Source: Candidatus Leptovillus affinis
GTDB taxonomy: Bacteria > Chloroflexota > Anaerolineae > Promineifilales > Promineifilaceae
Direction of reading: 5' to 3'
DNA length: 64,000 nt
Assembly: GCA_016705235.1 (NCBI GenBank)
Contig: JADIYP010000002.1
Span: 310,001 to 374,000 of the forward strand
Position 1 is the first letter of the stretch; each line of letters opens with the position of its first letter. Made by a program: the position numbers and the translations under genes. The notes under the pieces are model-generated. The model was not told the DNA's origin. It searched no databases and worked only from the letters and a program-made list of their open reading frames with translations. Below are positions 33,266 through 41,628 of the stretch, one piece after another.

Positions 33266-34210
33266 TTAATCAACCAGAACGCCTTCGTTGACAGGCTGGA
33301 GCAGGCTGGCGTGTGCGCGGTAATGGTGCAAACAGGAGGCGTAACCGCTGGAAAAAAAGCGCCAACCCATGAGGCCAGAGAAGAAACGATGGGGGCGAAA
33401 CGGCCGTTTCCAACCATTTAATCGCTCATTCCTTGTTCCGGCAAACCAGTTTTCACCCCGGTTATCACCCATCAACGTTAATTTGGCCGCTAACCCCCCG
33501 TTGGCATAGGCATAGTTCCGCGCATGTTTCCAAAGCTGCTGATTGTAACGATAGCCAAATGTGTGGCAGACCACAGCTTTCGGCGTCGTAGCCATTTTGA
33601 TGTTCAAGGCTTCAGCGCGCAGTAGATAATCGGAATCATCGGCGGCCGGGAATTCGGTGCCGGGACCGAGGTATGGATCCCAGGGACCAATCACGTCGGC
33701 GGCTGAACGGGTAATGGCAACGTTGCAGCTGATCCATTCCCAGCCGGCCGGCGGGGTGTACCCCATCTGCTGCGGATCGTAAACCGATTCGGATGGCGTA
33801 ACTGTGGGGCATTTGGCGATGCCCCGGCCTGTTTTTGGCGGGGCCACCACTGCGCCGCCAACCATGCCAAGCGTTGGGTCTTGCGCAAAATAGGTCATGA
33901 ACGTAGCCAGCCATTCTTCGTCGGCTTCGCAATCATCATCAATGAAGGCAAAAATATCGCCGGTAGCCACTTCCATGGCTTTGTTGCGCGCGCGGGTAGC
34001 GCCTCGTTCCGGGGTGTGGGCATAACGAACTCGTGGGTCGTCGGTTGCGCTGGTTACGGCCGTTCTCGTAGCCTGAGTCTGGGGAAGACTTAAATCACCT
34101 TGACCCACCGCAATAAGTTCCCAGTCAGTCCAACTTTGCTTGAGAATCGATTGAATTGTTAGAGCTATCGTATCCGGCCGAGAAGTCGGTACACAAACAG
34201 ATACCTTCAT
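33266..34210 (-). CDS. GT2 glycosyltransferase
   Basis: The 314-residue enzyme has MKVSVCVPTSRPDTIALTIQS, DWELIAVGQGDL, ATRARNKAMEVATGDIFAFIDDDCEADEEWL with the DDD metal site, and ISCNVAITRSAADVIGPWDP with TEFPAADDSDYLLRAEAL in the acceptor domain. It is a cytoplasmic inverting glycosyltransferase for the EPS repeat. AAAGAGGGTTACG precedes the ATG. Upstream lies a GT2 remnant and a MITE copy, so this may be the surviving one of an earlier pair. Confidence 0.88.
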   Translation of the reverse strand: MKVSVCVPTSRPDTIALTIQSILKQSWTDWELIAVGQGDLSLPQTQATRTAVTSATDDPRVRYAHTPERGATRARNKAMEVATGDIFAFIDDDCEADEEWLATFMTYFAQDPTLGMVGGAVVAPPKTGRGIAKCPTVTPSESVYDPQQMGYTPPAGWEWISCNVAITRSAADVIGPWDPYLGPGTEFPAADDSDYLLRAEALNIKMATTPKAVVCHTFGYRYNQQLWKHARNYAYANGGLAAKLTLMGDNRGENWFAGTRNERLNGWKRPFRPHRFFSGLMGWRFFSSGYASCLHHYRAHASLLQPVNEGVLVD

Positions 34211-34321
34211 CGTAACCCTCTTTGAAAATTTACGGGTGAATATTGCAGCACAAAGACATTACCCTCAAACAAAACCAAATCACATTGATACATTGATGCC
34301 CTGGGTGCGCTTAAAGAGTCA

Positions 34322-34510
34322 TTAGCCTCTAGCAGGAAGGCCCTTGTTTAGGGAACTCCTGTTGATTTGCCGCAGAATCAACCTTCTTAAAATAGCGCGA
34401 GAACCTTGCAAACTACCTAAAGTTAAATCAGGGCAATCTACTACCAAAACTTCCTGAGGTTTATCTGGCTGCGAACCCGCACAGCTCCAATTAAAAGCGT
34501 TGGATAGCAT
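34322..34510 (-). pseudogene. Possible remnant of a GT2 glycosyltransferase N-terminus
   Basis: A 62-codon open frame reads PQEVLVVDCPDLT and, 30 codons on, SLNKGLPARG followed by a stop. These echo the GT2 pattern (E-x-x-VVD-x-S-x-D-x-T, then N-x-GLPAARN), but the rest of the domain is missing. The 121-bp MITE copy 4 lies ten bases upstream of its first codon. I read it as a decayed fragment beside an intact GT2; similarity is weak and chance is possible. Confidence 0.35.
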
Positions 34511-34519
34511 CGGGTTACT

Positions 34520-34640
34520 GGTTCTTCAGGAATTCAGGGGATTGACACCGAATGATGCGTGAAGCGTGAAGCGTGTTGCGTGATCAGAGAAACCTCACGC
34601 AACACGCTTCACGTCCGACCCCACGGAATCCTAAAGACCC
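34520..34640. mobile_element. 121-bp MITE, family B, copy 4
   Basis: GGTTCTTCAGGAATTC to GGAATCCTAAAGACCC, exactly 121 bp. It is flanked by GGGTTACT (34512-34519) and AGGTTACT (34641-34648), an 8-bp target duplication with one mismatch. It lies between the LysM lipoprotein gene and the GT2 remnant. Confidence 0.92.
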
Positions 34641-34697
34641 AGGTTACTTTATCGGTTTTGTCAATTTAGGGGAGTGTAGATCAGAAAACCGTGGCAA

Positions 34698-35861
34698 TCA
34701 TCCTGTGGGCGTGGGCGTTCTGGGCAAAGAAGGCAGCCAAATTTCTCTATTTAAACTGAGCACGGAATCTGAGCTCAGACAATTGGCGTCTAGCACCGAT
34801 TCTAAAGAGGCTCCGGCGGCAAAGGCGAGATTGGCTATTGTATCGCCTGTTTTTATGCGGTAACTAACCCATCCGGGCGGAGGGGTAACCTCGCAAGCCG
34901 CACCCGCCGGTTCGGCGGACGCATTGGCAGCGGGCGTCGATGTGCCGTCGGGTGAAGCGCCTTCGGGCGATGGCGTGCTAGTTGGGGCAGGCACGGTGCG
35001 TAGGGGAATCGGCGTTTCAGCCAAATTTGGCGTCATCAAGAAATTGATATCGTCGATGTAAATGGTGTTTTCAAATCCGACGTCATTTTTCAGGTAAAAG
35101 CCGGTCACATATTGGTACTCTGGATCGTAGACGAGAGATTCCATGGGCAAATACACCTCAACCCACGTTTCCGGCGGGATGGAGCGATTGAGACCCAGGA
35201 AATAGAGGCGTGTTTCGGAAAAGGATTCGCCCTGGGGGAAGGCAACCGATTTGTCATCGGCGACCCAATAGTAATAATCGTTGCTGCCCACAACGGCAAC
35301 AGCCAATTCGTCTAATTGCAGATAATCGTCTCCGCTGTTGAGCCAAAAATCGATGCCCACGACTTCGTTGAATGGATAGGAGGTGCGGGTTTCTGGTTTG
35401 ACGGTGAAAAAAAGTGTGCTGAAGTCGATTTCAGGCGTGAAGGCGATGGAGTGCTGTCCGGTGCGGACGCGAATTTCGCTGGCGGTGTCAAAAATTGCGC
35501 CGGTGTCTTCCAAAATAGTCCAGTTTTCGTTTAAGGCATCATCGTAAATGGTTTTGGTGATGGTGTCTGTGGACGAAAAATTGGGGCGAAGCGGCGGGTA
35601 TGTGGGAAAGGGGGTATTGGTAAGGGTGGGAACCGGGGTATCACGTTCGGAAAAGATGCTGGCGACGGTGGGCACGGCCGTTAATTGCGCGTTTGTTCTT
35701 GTTTCATAAGCCGTTGGCGCTTCCGTCTGGGTGAAAAACAAAAAGGTCGTCGGCGTCGGCAACGGGACAATGGTCGTCACAGTACCCGATGTTGTCGATT
35801 GGCAACCGGTGAACAGCCAGAGGATAAACAATCCCCAAATGATGGCAAAACGGGTTTTCAT
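34698..35861 (-). CDS. Lipoprotein with a carbohydrate-module-like domain and C-terminal LysM
   Basis: The 387-residue protein has a lipoprotein signal ending in LFTGC (Cys20), a long Thr/Pro-rich stalk, a beta-sandwich domain (about 95-285; DDALNENWTILEDTG, EVVGIDFWLNSGDD, YIDDINFL), a second Pro/Thr/Ser linker and a LysM domain (about 335-380; YRIKTGDTIANLAFAAGASLESVLDANCL). LysM binds N-acetylglucosamine polymers such as peptidoglycan, and the sandwich resembles carbohydrate-binding folds. It may tether the exopolysaccharide to the wall. It sits among glycosyltransferase genes. Confidence 0.83.
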   Translation of the reverse strand: MKTRFAIIWGLFILWLFTGCQSTTSGTVTTIVPLPTPTTFLFFTQTEAPTAYETRTNAQLTAVPTVASIFSERDTPVPTLTNTPFPTYPPLRPNFSSTDTITKTIYDDALNENWTILEDTGAIFDTASEIRVRTGQHSIAFTPEIDFSTLFFTVKPETRTSYPFNEVVGIDFWLNSGDDYLQLDELAVAVVGSNDYYYWVADDKSVAFPQGESFSETRLYFLGLNRSIPPETWVEVYLPMESLVYDPEYQYVTGFYLKNDVGFENTIYIDDINFLMTPNLAETPIPLRTVPAPTSTPSPEGASPDGTSTPAANASAEPAGAACEVTPPPGWVSYRIKTGDTIANLAFAAGASLESVLDANCLSSDSVLSLNREIWLPSLPRTPTPTG

Positions 35862-35873
35862 GAATGAGCTGCC

Positions 35874-36947
35874 TTATACGGCCGTTTGATGCAAAATTTC
35901 AGTGATTCGGGCTGCATTTTGCCGAGCGTCAAATTTTTGTTCGGCTCGACTGCGGGCAGCCTGCCCCAACCGTTTCCGCAAATCGGGGTCCGCAGCAAGC
36001 TGATGCAGGCGTTTGGCCAACAGGTCAACGTTACCCGGACTTACCAGGAAACCATTTTCACCGTCGACGACGATATCGGTAACGCCGCCAACGGCCGTGG
36101 CAATTACTGGCATCCCCATCGCACTGGCCTCTATTGCCGCAATACCAAAAGCCTCGGCTTTGGTGGGCAAAACAAATACATCCGCTGTCTGGTAGAGATC
36201 AATAAGTTCCGCAGAATTGGGCTGCAGGTGATTGTAGACCAAAACACCGCGCTGCGGTTGAATCTGCGAGCGTGTCACCAACACCAGTTCAGCCAGGCCA
36301 TCTGGCAGCTGCCGAAACGCATCGCGTAAAACGTCGCCACCCTTGCGGTAAAAATCTCCCCCGACAAATAAAATTCGTAACGTTCCGTTGGGCTGGCGGG
36401 CTTTTGGCCGCCAGATGTCCAGGTTGACCCCTGGAGGAACTACTTCAATACGCTCCGAGTTTACCCCATAATCCCGAATGAGCGAATCTTCAACCCAGGT
36501 GGACCAGGGCAAGACACGCGCCGCGCCGCGAAAGAGCGCGCAGTTAACGCGATGTTTATAATCCCGCAGCAGCTTCCATCGATCCGGTTGATGCCCGTAC
36601 AGCTCGGCCATTTCGTCGTATTGCCGGGGGGTGATGTCGGTGGACAAAATATAAGGTTGGCGGTGAATGAGGCGGCCGGCGAGAGCGGCAGGAACTTGCG
36701 TATTAGCCAGCACCACATCGGCCGGGGTTTGTTTTAGTCCGCTGCGGGCCTGGGCACGGCCGTTTAGCGTACCGCGCACGCCTTGTGGCAAAAAGGGCAA
36801 TCGGGTCCACGCATACCCATCATCCTCATAGGTAATGGGAACCCAGTTGGCCTCAATTTCCTGCGTCTGATCAATAAACTGCCTGAGATTCTGATAGTAG
36901 GCGCGATGGCCGATGTGCTGCTCCATCATGAAGGTAACACGAATCAT
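35874..36947 (-). CDS. GT4 glycosyltransferase, paralogue of 27520-28614
   Basis: A GT-B enzyme of about 357 residues. The ATG at 36945-36947 (TAGGGA upstream) gives MIRVTFMMEQHIGHRAYYQN, aligning with the paralogue's start; the seven codons before it are unsupported. Motifs include TDITPRQYDEMAELYGH, EVVPPGVNLDIWRP, ILFVGGDFYRKGGDVL, DVFVLPTKAEAFGIAAIEASAMGMPVI with the donor-binding glutamate pair, and GENGFLVSPGN. It extends the EPS repeat at the cytoplasmic face. Confidence 0.9.
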   Translation of the reverse strand: MIRVTFMMEQHIGHRAYYQNLRQFIDQTQEIEANWVPITYEDDGYAWTRLPFLPQGVRGTLNGRAQARSGLKQTPADVVLANTQVPAALAGRLIHRQPYILSTDITPRQYDEMAELYGHQPDRWKLLRDYKHRVNCALFRGAARVLPWSTWVEDSLIRDYGVNSERIEVVPPGVNLDIWRPKARQPNGTLRILFVGGDFYRKGGDVLRDAFRQLPDGLAELVLVTRSQIQPQRGVLVYNHLQPNSAELIDLYQTADVFVLPTKAEAFGIAAIEASAMGMPVIATAVGGVTDIVVDGENGFLVSPGNVDLLAKRLHQLAADPDLRKRLGQAARSRAEQKFDARQNAARITEILHQTAV

Positions 36948-36998
36948 AAATTCCCTATCAAGGTACACGGCCGTAACCCAGGACCCAACTCTCTCGGC

Positions 36999-37556
36999 TT
37001 ACGAATCTTCAACATTCAAACCATCCTGCGCCACGGGCGCTTGCTTGATGACTTTGGCCGGAACGCCAACCGCTGTCGCTCCTGGCGGCACATCATGGAT
37101 CACAACCGCGTTCGCGCCAATCACCGCGCCATCACCCACCTGAATGCCGCCCAGCACGCGCGCGCCTGCGCCAATAAACACGTTGTTCCCAATTCGGGGA
37201 AAGGCCCATTCGTTGCGCATCCCGGTGGTGACGCTGGCGACGATGGTGCAGTTTTCACCCATTTCTTGCACGGCGATGACTGTGCCTACCGGGTGCGCAA
37301 TATACAACCCGCCGCCAATTTTGGCCCCTATCCAGATTTCTAAGCCAAAAAAGCGCAGCAAGAAGCGCTGCACCAAACCGGGGATCATCGGAATCCGCCG
37401 TTCTTTGCACCAGGAACCAAAACGATACCAAAGCATGGCGCGTAAGGACATATACTGCCAAAGCAGCCGCAGCGTGCGTCCCCATGTTATTTCAGACGGG
37501 TCGGCGATTTGCTGCGGCACAACCCATCGCTGCACATCTTGTTTGAATTTACTCAT
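36999..37556 (-). CDS. Serine-acetyltransferase-like hexapeptide acetyltransferase
   Basis: A 185-residue left-handed beta-helix protein: an N-terminal helical part, then GLEIWIGAKIGGGLYIAHPVGTVI with the catalytic-type His, NCTIVASVTTGM, NVFIGAGARVLGGIQVGDGAVIGANAVVIHDVPPGATAVGVPAKVI. It resembles CysE-like enzymes but in EPS loci such proteins O-acetylate sugars. It would use acetyl-CoA. Its gene is eight bases before the GT2 stop upstream, so the two are co-transcribed. Confidence 0.88.
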   Translation of the reverse strand: MSKFKQDVQRWVVPQQIADPSEITWGRTLRLLWQYMSLRAMLWYRFGSWCKERRIPMIPGLVQRFLLRFFGLEIWIGAKIGGGLYIAHPVGTVIAVQEMGENCTIVASVTTGMRNEWAFPRIGNNVFIGAGARVLGGIQVGDGAVIGANAVVIHDVPPGATAVGVPAKVIKQAPVAQDGLNVEDS

Positions 37557-37563
37557 GACCCAA

Positions 37564-38613
37564 TCACCTGTCTACCATTGAAGTTTGTGCGGGTGGGCGA
37601 CTTGTGTCATTGCCCGATTGGTCTGGCGTAACCGCATTCGGGGCGCTTAGGCCGGCAAAAAACGCCGCCCGGCTGCCCAATTGGTCGGCTGTGCCTTGAT
37701 AATACCGCAGGTTAAAAATGCCGCTGTAAGCCTGAGCGGCTAAGGTTTTCAGACCCAGTTTGTAGCCTGCCAAGGCGCTAATTTCTAGCAGTTTGAGGAT
37801 GAGTTGGCTGATAAACGGCCGTCCCAACCCCACACTCGTTATCGCTTGAATTATCACATTTCGCTGGCGGTATTCGCGCCAAATGGTTGTCAGCAGCCAG
37901 GTCTGCCCTTTTTCCTGCGCAAAAATCACGTCGTTACGGCCGTAGGCATACGCGATATTCATCCAGGAGGTAAAACTGCGCTCGGCATAATGGTAGCCGA
38001 TGGCTGCCGCGTTAAACACAAAGCGCAAGCCGGAATCGGCCAGGCGGTAGGCTAATTCCACGTCTTCGGCGCGTTTGAATTGGGTGTCGAAGCCGCCAGA
38101 TGCCAGGAGATAACTCCGAGGCAGCGAGGTATTGCCGGTGTAAAACTGTCGCGCTGTGGGTTCCCAATCGCCGTGGGTCATGGCGGTGTATTGCTTCACC
38201 AGCATGGCCTGTTCCCACTGCACCCAGGGAGCCATCACAAAGTCGGTGGGCGTGATCATGGGGCCAAGAACCACCAGGTTGTCGCCTTCGGCGGCATGGG
38301 TGCGCAGGTGTTCGGCCAACAACTGCGGGGCGGGAACCACATCATCATCAAGGAAGACAACGAGGTCGCCAACGGCCGTTTGGATGCCCGCATTTCGCGC
38401 CGCAGCCGCTCCGGCATTCACCTGAAAAACAGGATTCAGGGTCAAGGGTGTCGCCAGATTGGCCAGAAATTCATCTGTGCCGTCGGTGGCGCCATCAGAA
38501 ACAACTACAACTTCAAAGTTGGCCGGCGCAAGGGTTTGGTTTTCCAGGCCCTTAAGCACCCGTTTTAAGGAGGCAAGCCGATTATAGGTGGGGATGATGA
38601 TGCTGATGTTCAT
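37564..38613 (-). CDS. GT2 glycosyltransferase
   Basis: The enzyme of about 349 residues starts at the ATG at 38611-38613 (MNISIIIPTYNRLASLKRV); the longer frame would overlap the upstream gene. It has EVVVVSDGATDGTDEF, AAAARNAGIQTAVGDLVVFLDDDVVP with the DDD metal site, TGNTSLPRSYLLASGGFDTQ and RAEDVELAYRLADSG. The C-terminal 100 residues hold a hydrophobic stretch that may touch the membrane. It is an inverting transferase of the EPS pathway. Confidence 0.88.
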   Translation of the reverse strand: MNISIIIPTYNRLASLKRVLKGLENQTLAPANFEVVVVSDGATDGTDEFLANLATPLTLNPVFQVNAGAAAARNAGIQTAVGDLVVFLDDDVVPAPQLLAEHLRTHAAEGDNLVVLGPMITPTDFVMAPWVQWEQAMLVKQYTAMTHGDWEPTARQFYTGNTSLPRSYLLASGGFDTQFKRAEDVELAYRLADSGLRFVFNAAAIGYHYAERSFTSWMNIAYAYGRNDVIFAQEKGQTWLLTTIWREYRQRNVIIQAITSVGLGRPFISQLILKLLEISALAGYKLGLKTLAAQAYSGIFNLRYYQGTADQLGSRAAFFAGLSAPNAVTPDQSGNDTSRPPAQTSMVDR

Positions 38614-38632
38614 AGAGATAACGGCCGTTTCC

Positions 38633-39166
38633 TCATAATTGCCGAATAACTTTCGCCGGGGCGCCAACCGCTAAACTGCGCGGCGGAATATCGCGCGTCA
38701 CCACGCTGCCCGCGCCGATGACGCTGCCCGCGCCAATCGTGACGCCGCCCAGCACAACAACCCGCGCCCCCAGCCACACATTTTCTTCTATTACAATCGG
38801 TTTCGATTCCGGGCGCTCGTCCCGTCGTTCCGGTTCCAGCCGGTGAAAATCGTTGTCCATGATGATGACGTATGTGCCGATGTTGCAATGCGGCCCAATC
38901 CGCACTGAGCGCAAAGCAGAAATCGAGGTGCCATAGTTGATAAACGTGCCGTCGCCGATTTCCAGCGTCCCCTGCTCGCCTGTCCCCAATTCCAACGGGA
39001 CAATTCTCCCCTCAATTCGGACGCGATTGCCAATGCGTAACATCCCCTGGTTTTTCACAACCGCCCGGCCCCACAATCGAACCCGCGGACCCAGGTAAGC
39101 GGCTGAACGAAAATACCAACGGGCGCTGAGATTGGCCCAAACATTGTGCAGGAAAGCCAGGTTCAT
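38633..39166 (-). CDS. Hexapeptide-repeat acyltransferase (WcaF/maltose-acetyltransferase-like)
   Basis: A 177-residue left-handed beta-helix protein with LGPRVRLWGRAVV, TFINYGTSISALRSVRIGPHC, IMDNDFHRLEPE with the likely catalytic His, ENVWLGARVVVLGGVTIGAGSVIGAGSVVTRDIPPRSLAVGAPAKVI. It is likely an O-acetyltransferase for an EPS sugar. The ATG at 39164-39166 overlaps the previous gene's stop; the longer ORF upstream is an artefact of that neighbour. Confidence 0.88.
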   Translation of the reverse strand: MNLAFLHNVWANLSARWYFRSAAYLGPRVRLWGRAVVKNQGMLRIGNRVRIEGRIVPLELGTGEQGTLEIGDGTFINYGTSISALRSVRIGPHCNIGTYVIIMDNDFHRLEPERRDERPESKPIVIEENVWLGARVVVLGGVTIGAGSVIGAGSVVTRDIPPRSLAVGAPAKVIRQL

Positions 39167-39738
39167 GGTGTTACCGCGCCCTCTTGCACTGCGTCCAAAA
39201 GACGCATTACTTTGGCCGGCACGCCGCCCACCAGGGTATTTGGCGGCACGTCTTTGGTAACCACCGCCCCGGCGGCAACCACTGCCCCCGCCCCAACGGT
39301 GACGCCGGGAAGAATGGTGCAGCGCGCGCCCAACCAGGCGCCATCTCCGATGACAATGGGCTGCGGAACCAACAAACCCAGCCGGCAAGAAGCATCGCCA
39401 ATTTCGTGCGCGCCGGTAATGAGGGTAACTTGCGGTCCCAGGACAACCTGGCTGCCAATGGCAATGGGCGCGGCCAGATCGATAAAGCAGTCGATGTTGA
39501 ACAAGGAGTGGTGGCCGATGGTTAATTTTTGGTGCAGCTTGCCACTGCCGATGAGTTTGGGCAGTCCCCACATCGACGCGCCAAGGCCAATATGGAAACC
39601 AAGCAGGCGCAAGAGGGCGACGCGCAGTCGGCTGCCAACATAAGGGGGCAAGGGAAATAGCAGGATTCGCGCCAGCAGCCAGCGTGGGTGCAGTCCGTAC
39701 ATTTCTTCACGGGCGACACTGAGTAGTTTTTGCAACAT
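39163..39738 (-). CDS. Hexapeptide-repeat acyltransferase, paralogue of 38633-39166
   Basis: A 191-residue protein with an N-terminal hydrophobic helix (LLARILLFPLPPYVG) and a beta-helix: GSQVVLGPQVTLITGAHEIG with the catalytic-type His, GAWLGARCTILPGVTVGAGAVVAAGAVVTKDVPPNTLVGGVPAKV. Its stop overlaps the start of the next acetyltransferase by four bases. Two similar enzymes in tandem suggest acetylation at two positions or on two sugars. Confidence 0.88.
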   Translation of the reverse strand: MLQKLLSVAREEMYGLHPRWLLARILLFPLPPYVGSRLRVALLRLLGFHIGLGASMWGLPKLIGSGKLHQKLTIGHHSLFNIDCFIDLAAPIAIGSQVVLGPQVTLITGAHEIGDASCRLGLLVPQPIVIGDGAWLGARCTILPGVTVGAGAVVAAGAVVTKDVPPNTLVGGVPAKVMRLLDAVQEGAVTP

Positions 39739-39753
39739 AGGGGATGACGTGCC

Positions 39754-41334
39754 TCATTTTGTATTCGATGATGGTGGTGGAAACGGCCGTAACCCGGGCG
39801 CCGGTTCCGGCGCAGGCTGCCAGGGCCAGCGAGTTTGTTTGGCAGGGACCGGTTGGCCGACGATATGTTCGGCCGCACTCAGCAAGCCCATCATCATGCC
39901 AACGTAGACCATGCTCTGAATGTCCCAAGAAATATCCGCATAGGCAAAAATAAAGTGCATGACGATGTAGAGAACGGCCGTCAGAACGATTGCGCTCATG
40001 TCATCACGCGGCATGCGCCACAAAGCCCGCGCCCCAACCATAATGGCCATGCCGACCAAAAACAGCATGGCGATAAAGCCGCCAACGCCAGCTTTTAGCC
40101 AAATCCAGATGATGGAGTTGTGGGGAAAGTATTGCCACCAGGAGAAAAAGCTGATGTCTGGCAGGGGAACAATCACGTAAAATTTTTGCCCGAAGCCGAC
40201 GCCGGTTAACGGCCGTTGATGCACCGTAAAACTCGTGTTCACATTCTCAATCTGCCGGTACAAATTCGACGACAAATCCGCCGCGTCCGCCTGATCCTGC
40301 GCCACAACCGACTTCACCGCCTGCGCCGGCAAACCCAATGCGCCGCTGGCATTCCAAAAAATAGCGATATAAACCATTGCCGCCAGACCCAAAGGCGGCA
40401 CAATCAACCAAAACGCCCGTCTGTTTTCCAGAAACAGGATAATCGCCATCATGACCAGGGCAATGGCCAACGTTAGAAAAGCCGCGCGGCGCTGCGTAGC
40501 CAGATACGTTAGAAATACAATCGGAACCATCAGAGGCAGCACAAACCGTTTAACAGCAGATGCTTTATACAGCCACGACGCCGCCACAAAAACAAACAAC
40601 GTATTCATGTGAATGGCCGCCGCATGTTCCGTAATCGCTTCCACGCCTTGCAAACTGCCTCGCAGAGTCACCAGAAAATAATAATCGCCAATCAAACTTT
40701 CAACCAACAGAGCCAGCATCGCCGTCCAGAGCAAATTGCTGGCCTGACGGCGCGTTTCTATCAGGTTGTTGGTTAGAACCAACATGGCAACCAAATAAAA
40801 AATTGGCCTTGACTCCCAGAGCGCAATATTCAGGTTGCCGCCGGTCGAAACGCCGTAAAACAGGCCAAACAAGATGAACCCCAAAAAGATCATCGCCGGC
40901 AGAAACAATTCACTGACGTAAAACTTCATCTTCCGCTGCATCGCCCCTCGACCCAGCCAGGAGATAAAAATCAGGGCAAAATAGGATTCCAAGGGGCTGA
41001 TAATGAGCGTGTCGTGCAAATATAACAACGACTCGCGGCTCGAAAAGTTTTTCGTAAATGGATACCAGGGGGTTAGATAATTATCCCCTATCAGCACCAA
41101 AAAGATGATTAAATACAGGCCATAACGCGGCCGATAAAAAATGACCAGCACGCCAGCCAGATACACCAGCCAGGCCAAAACAGACAGATTGGGACCGCGT
41201 TTCACCATCACCAGACCCAAAAACGCCGATAGGCCGAACATTGCCAGGAACCATAGAAGCCAGGCGACAAAAGAGCGCCGCTGGCGCGTTCCGACATCTA
41301 TTGGGTGGTCATAGTTATCGATATACGTTGACAT
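39754..41334 (-). CDS. O-antigen ligase/polymerase family protein (Wzy-like)
   Basis: The 526-residue protein has about ten to twelve membrane helices and a large outside loop with LYRQIENVNTSFTVHQRPLTGVGFGQ, ending before the conserved FPHNSIIWIWLKAGVGG, which is the Wzy_C signature. It would polymerise lipid-linked repeats on the outer face. The cytoplasmic tail is Pro-rich. It is next to acetyltransferases, the kinase-like protein, Wzx and Wzz, so Wzy is a better fit than a ligase. Confidence 0.88.
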   Translation of the reverse strand: MSTYIDNYDHPIDVGTRQRRSFVAWLLWFLAMFGLSAFLGLVMVKRGPNLSVLAWLVYLAGVLVIFYRPRYGLYLIIFLVLIGDNYLTPWYPFTKNFSSRESLLYLHDTLIISPLESYFALIFISWLGRGAMQRKMKFYVSELFLPAMIFLGFILFGLFYGVSTGGNLNIALWESRPIFYLVAMLVLTNNLIETRRQASNLLWTAMLALLVESLIGDYYFLVTLRGSLQGVEAITEHAAAIHMNTLFVFVAASWLYKASAVKRFVLPLMVPIVFLTYLATQRRAAFLTLAIALVMMAIILFLENRRAFWLIVPPLGLAAMVYIAIFWNASGALGLPAQAVKSVVAQDQADAADLSSNLYRQIENVNTSFTVHQRPLTGVGFGQKFYVIVPLPDISFFSWWQYFPHNSIIWIWLKAGVGGFIAMLFLVGMAIMVGARALWRMPRDDMSAIVLTAVLYIVMHFIFAYADISWDIQSMVYVGMMMGLLSAAEHIVGQPVPAKQTRWPWQPAPEPAPGLRPFPPPSSNTK

Positions 41335-41432
41335 GAGATCGTTGGGGCAATTTCTGAGGCAATGACGCTATCTTTGTCCATCAGGTATGAGACATCGTGG
41401 CGCAAACCCTCAGCCTGTTCGCAGACAGTAGC

Positions 41433-41576
41433 TTAGAGTTGATTCAGGAAATAATAAGCAAAACCAACCAACACACAGACGCCGAGCAAGATAAAAGAGC
41501 GCCGCTGGAAGGACAGTTTCCACATCAGTAAGCCGCCGATGAAGGCGAATATGATAAACCCGATAAAAATTTTCAC
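41433..41576 (-). CDS. 47-residue two-helix membrane protein, GTG start
   Basis: A short frame starts with GTG at 41574-41576, preceded by AAGGAT at a suitable distance. It encodes VKIFIGFIIFAFIGG, a short basic turn (WKLSFQRRS) and a second helix, FILLGVCVLVGFAYYFLN, then a stop. A hairpin of two helices with positive charge inside suggests a small membrane protein. It lies between the Wzy-like and the kinase-like genes in the same direction; a role with either is possible. It is too short to be found by most gene finders. Confidence 0.6.
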   Translation of the reverse strand: MKIFIGFIIFAFIGGLLMWKLSFQRRSFILLGVCVLVGFAYYFLNQL

Positions 41577-41628
41577 AGAGTCAAATCCTTGTGGGTACGG
41601 CCGTTTCACACCCCATGCATCACAGTTA

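Noticed and set aside
38633..39571. The 312-codon version of the acetyltransferase ORF
   Set aside because: The first 135 codons overlap the neighbouring acetyltransferase in another frame and are Arg/His-rich; the ATG at 39166 with a four-base overlap is the natural start.
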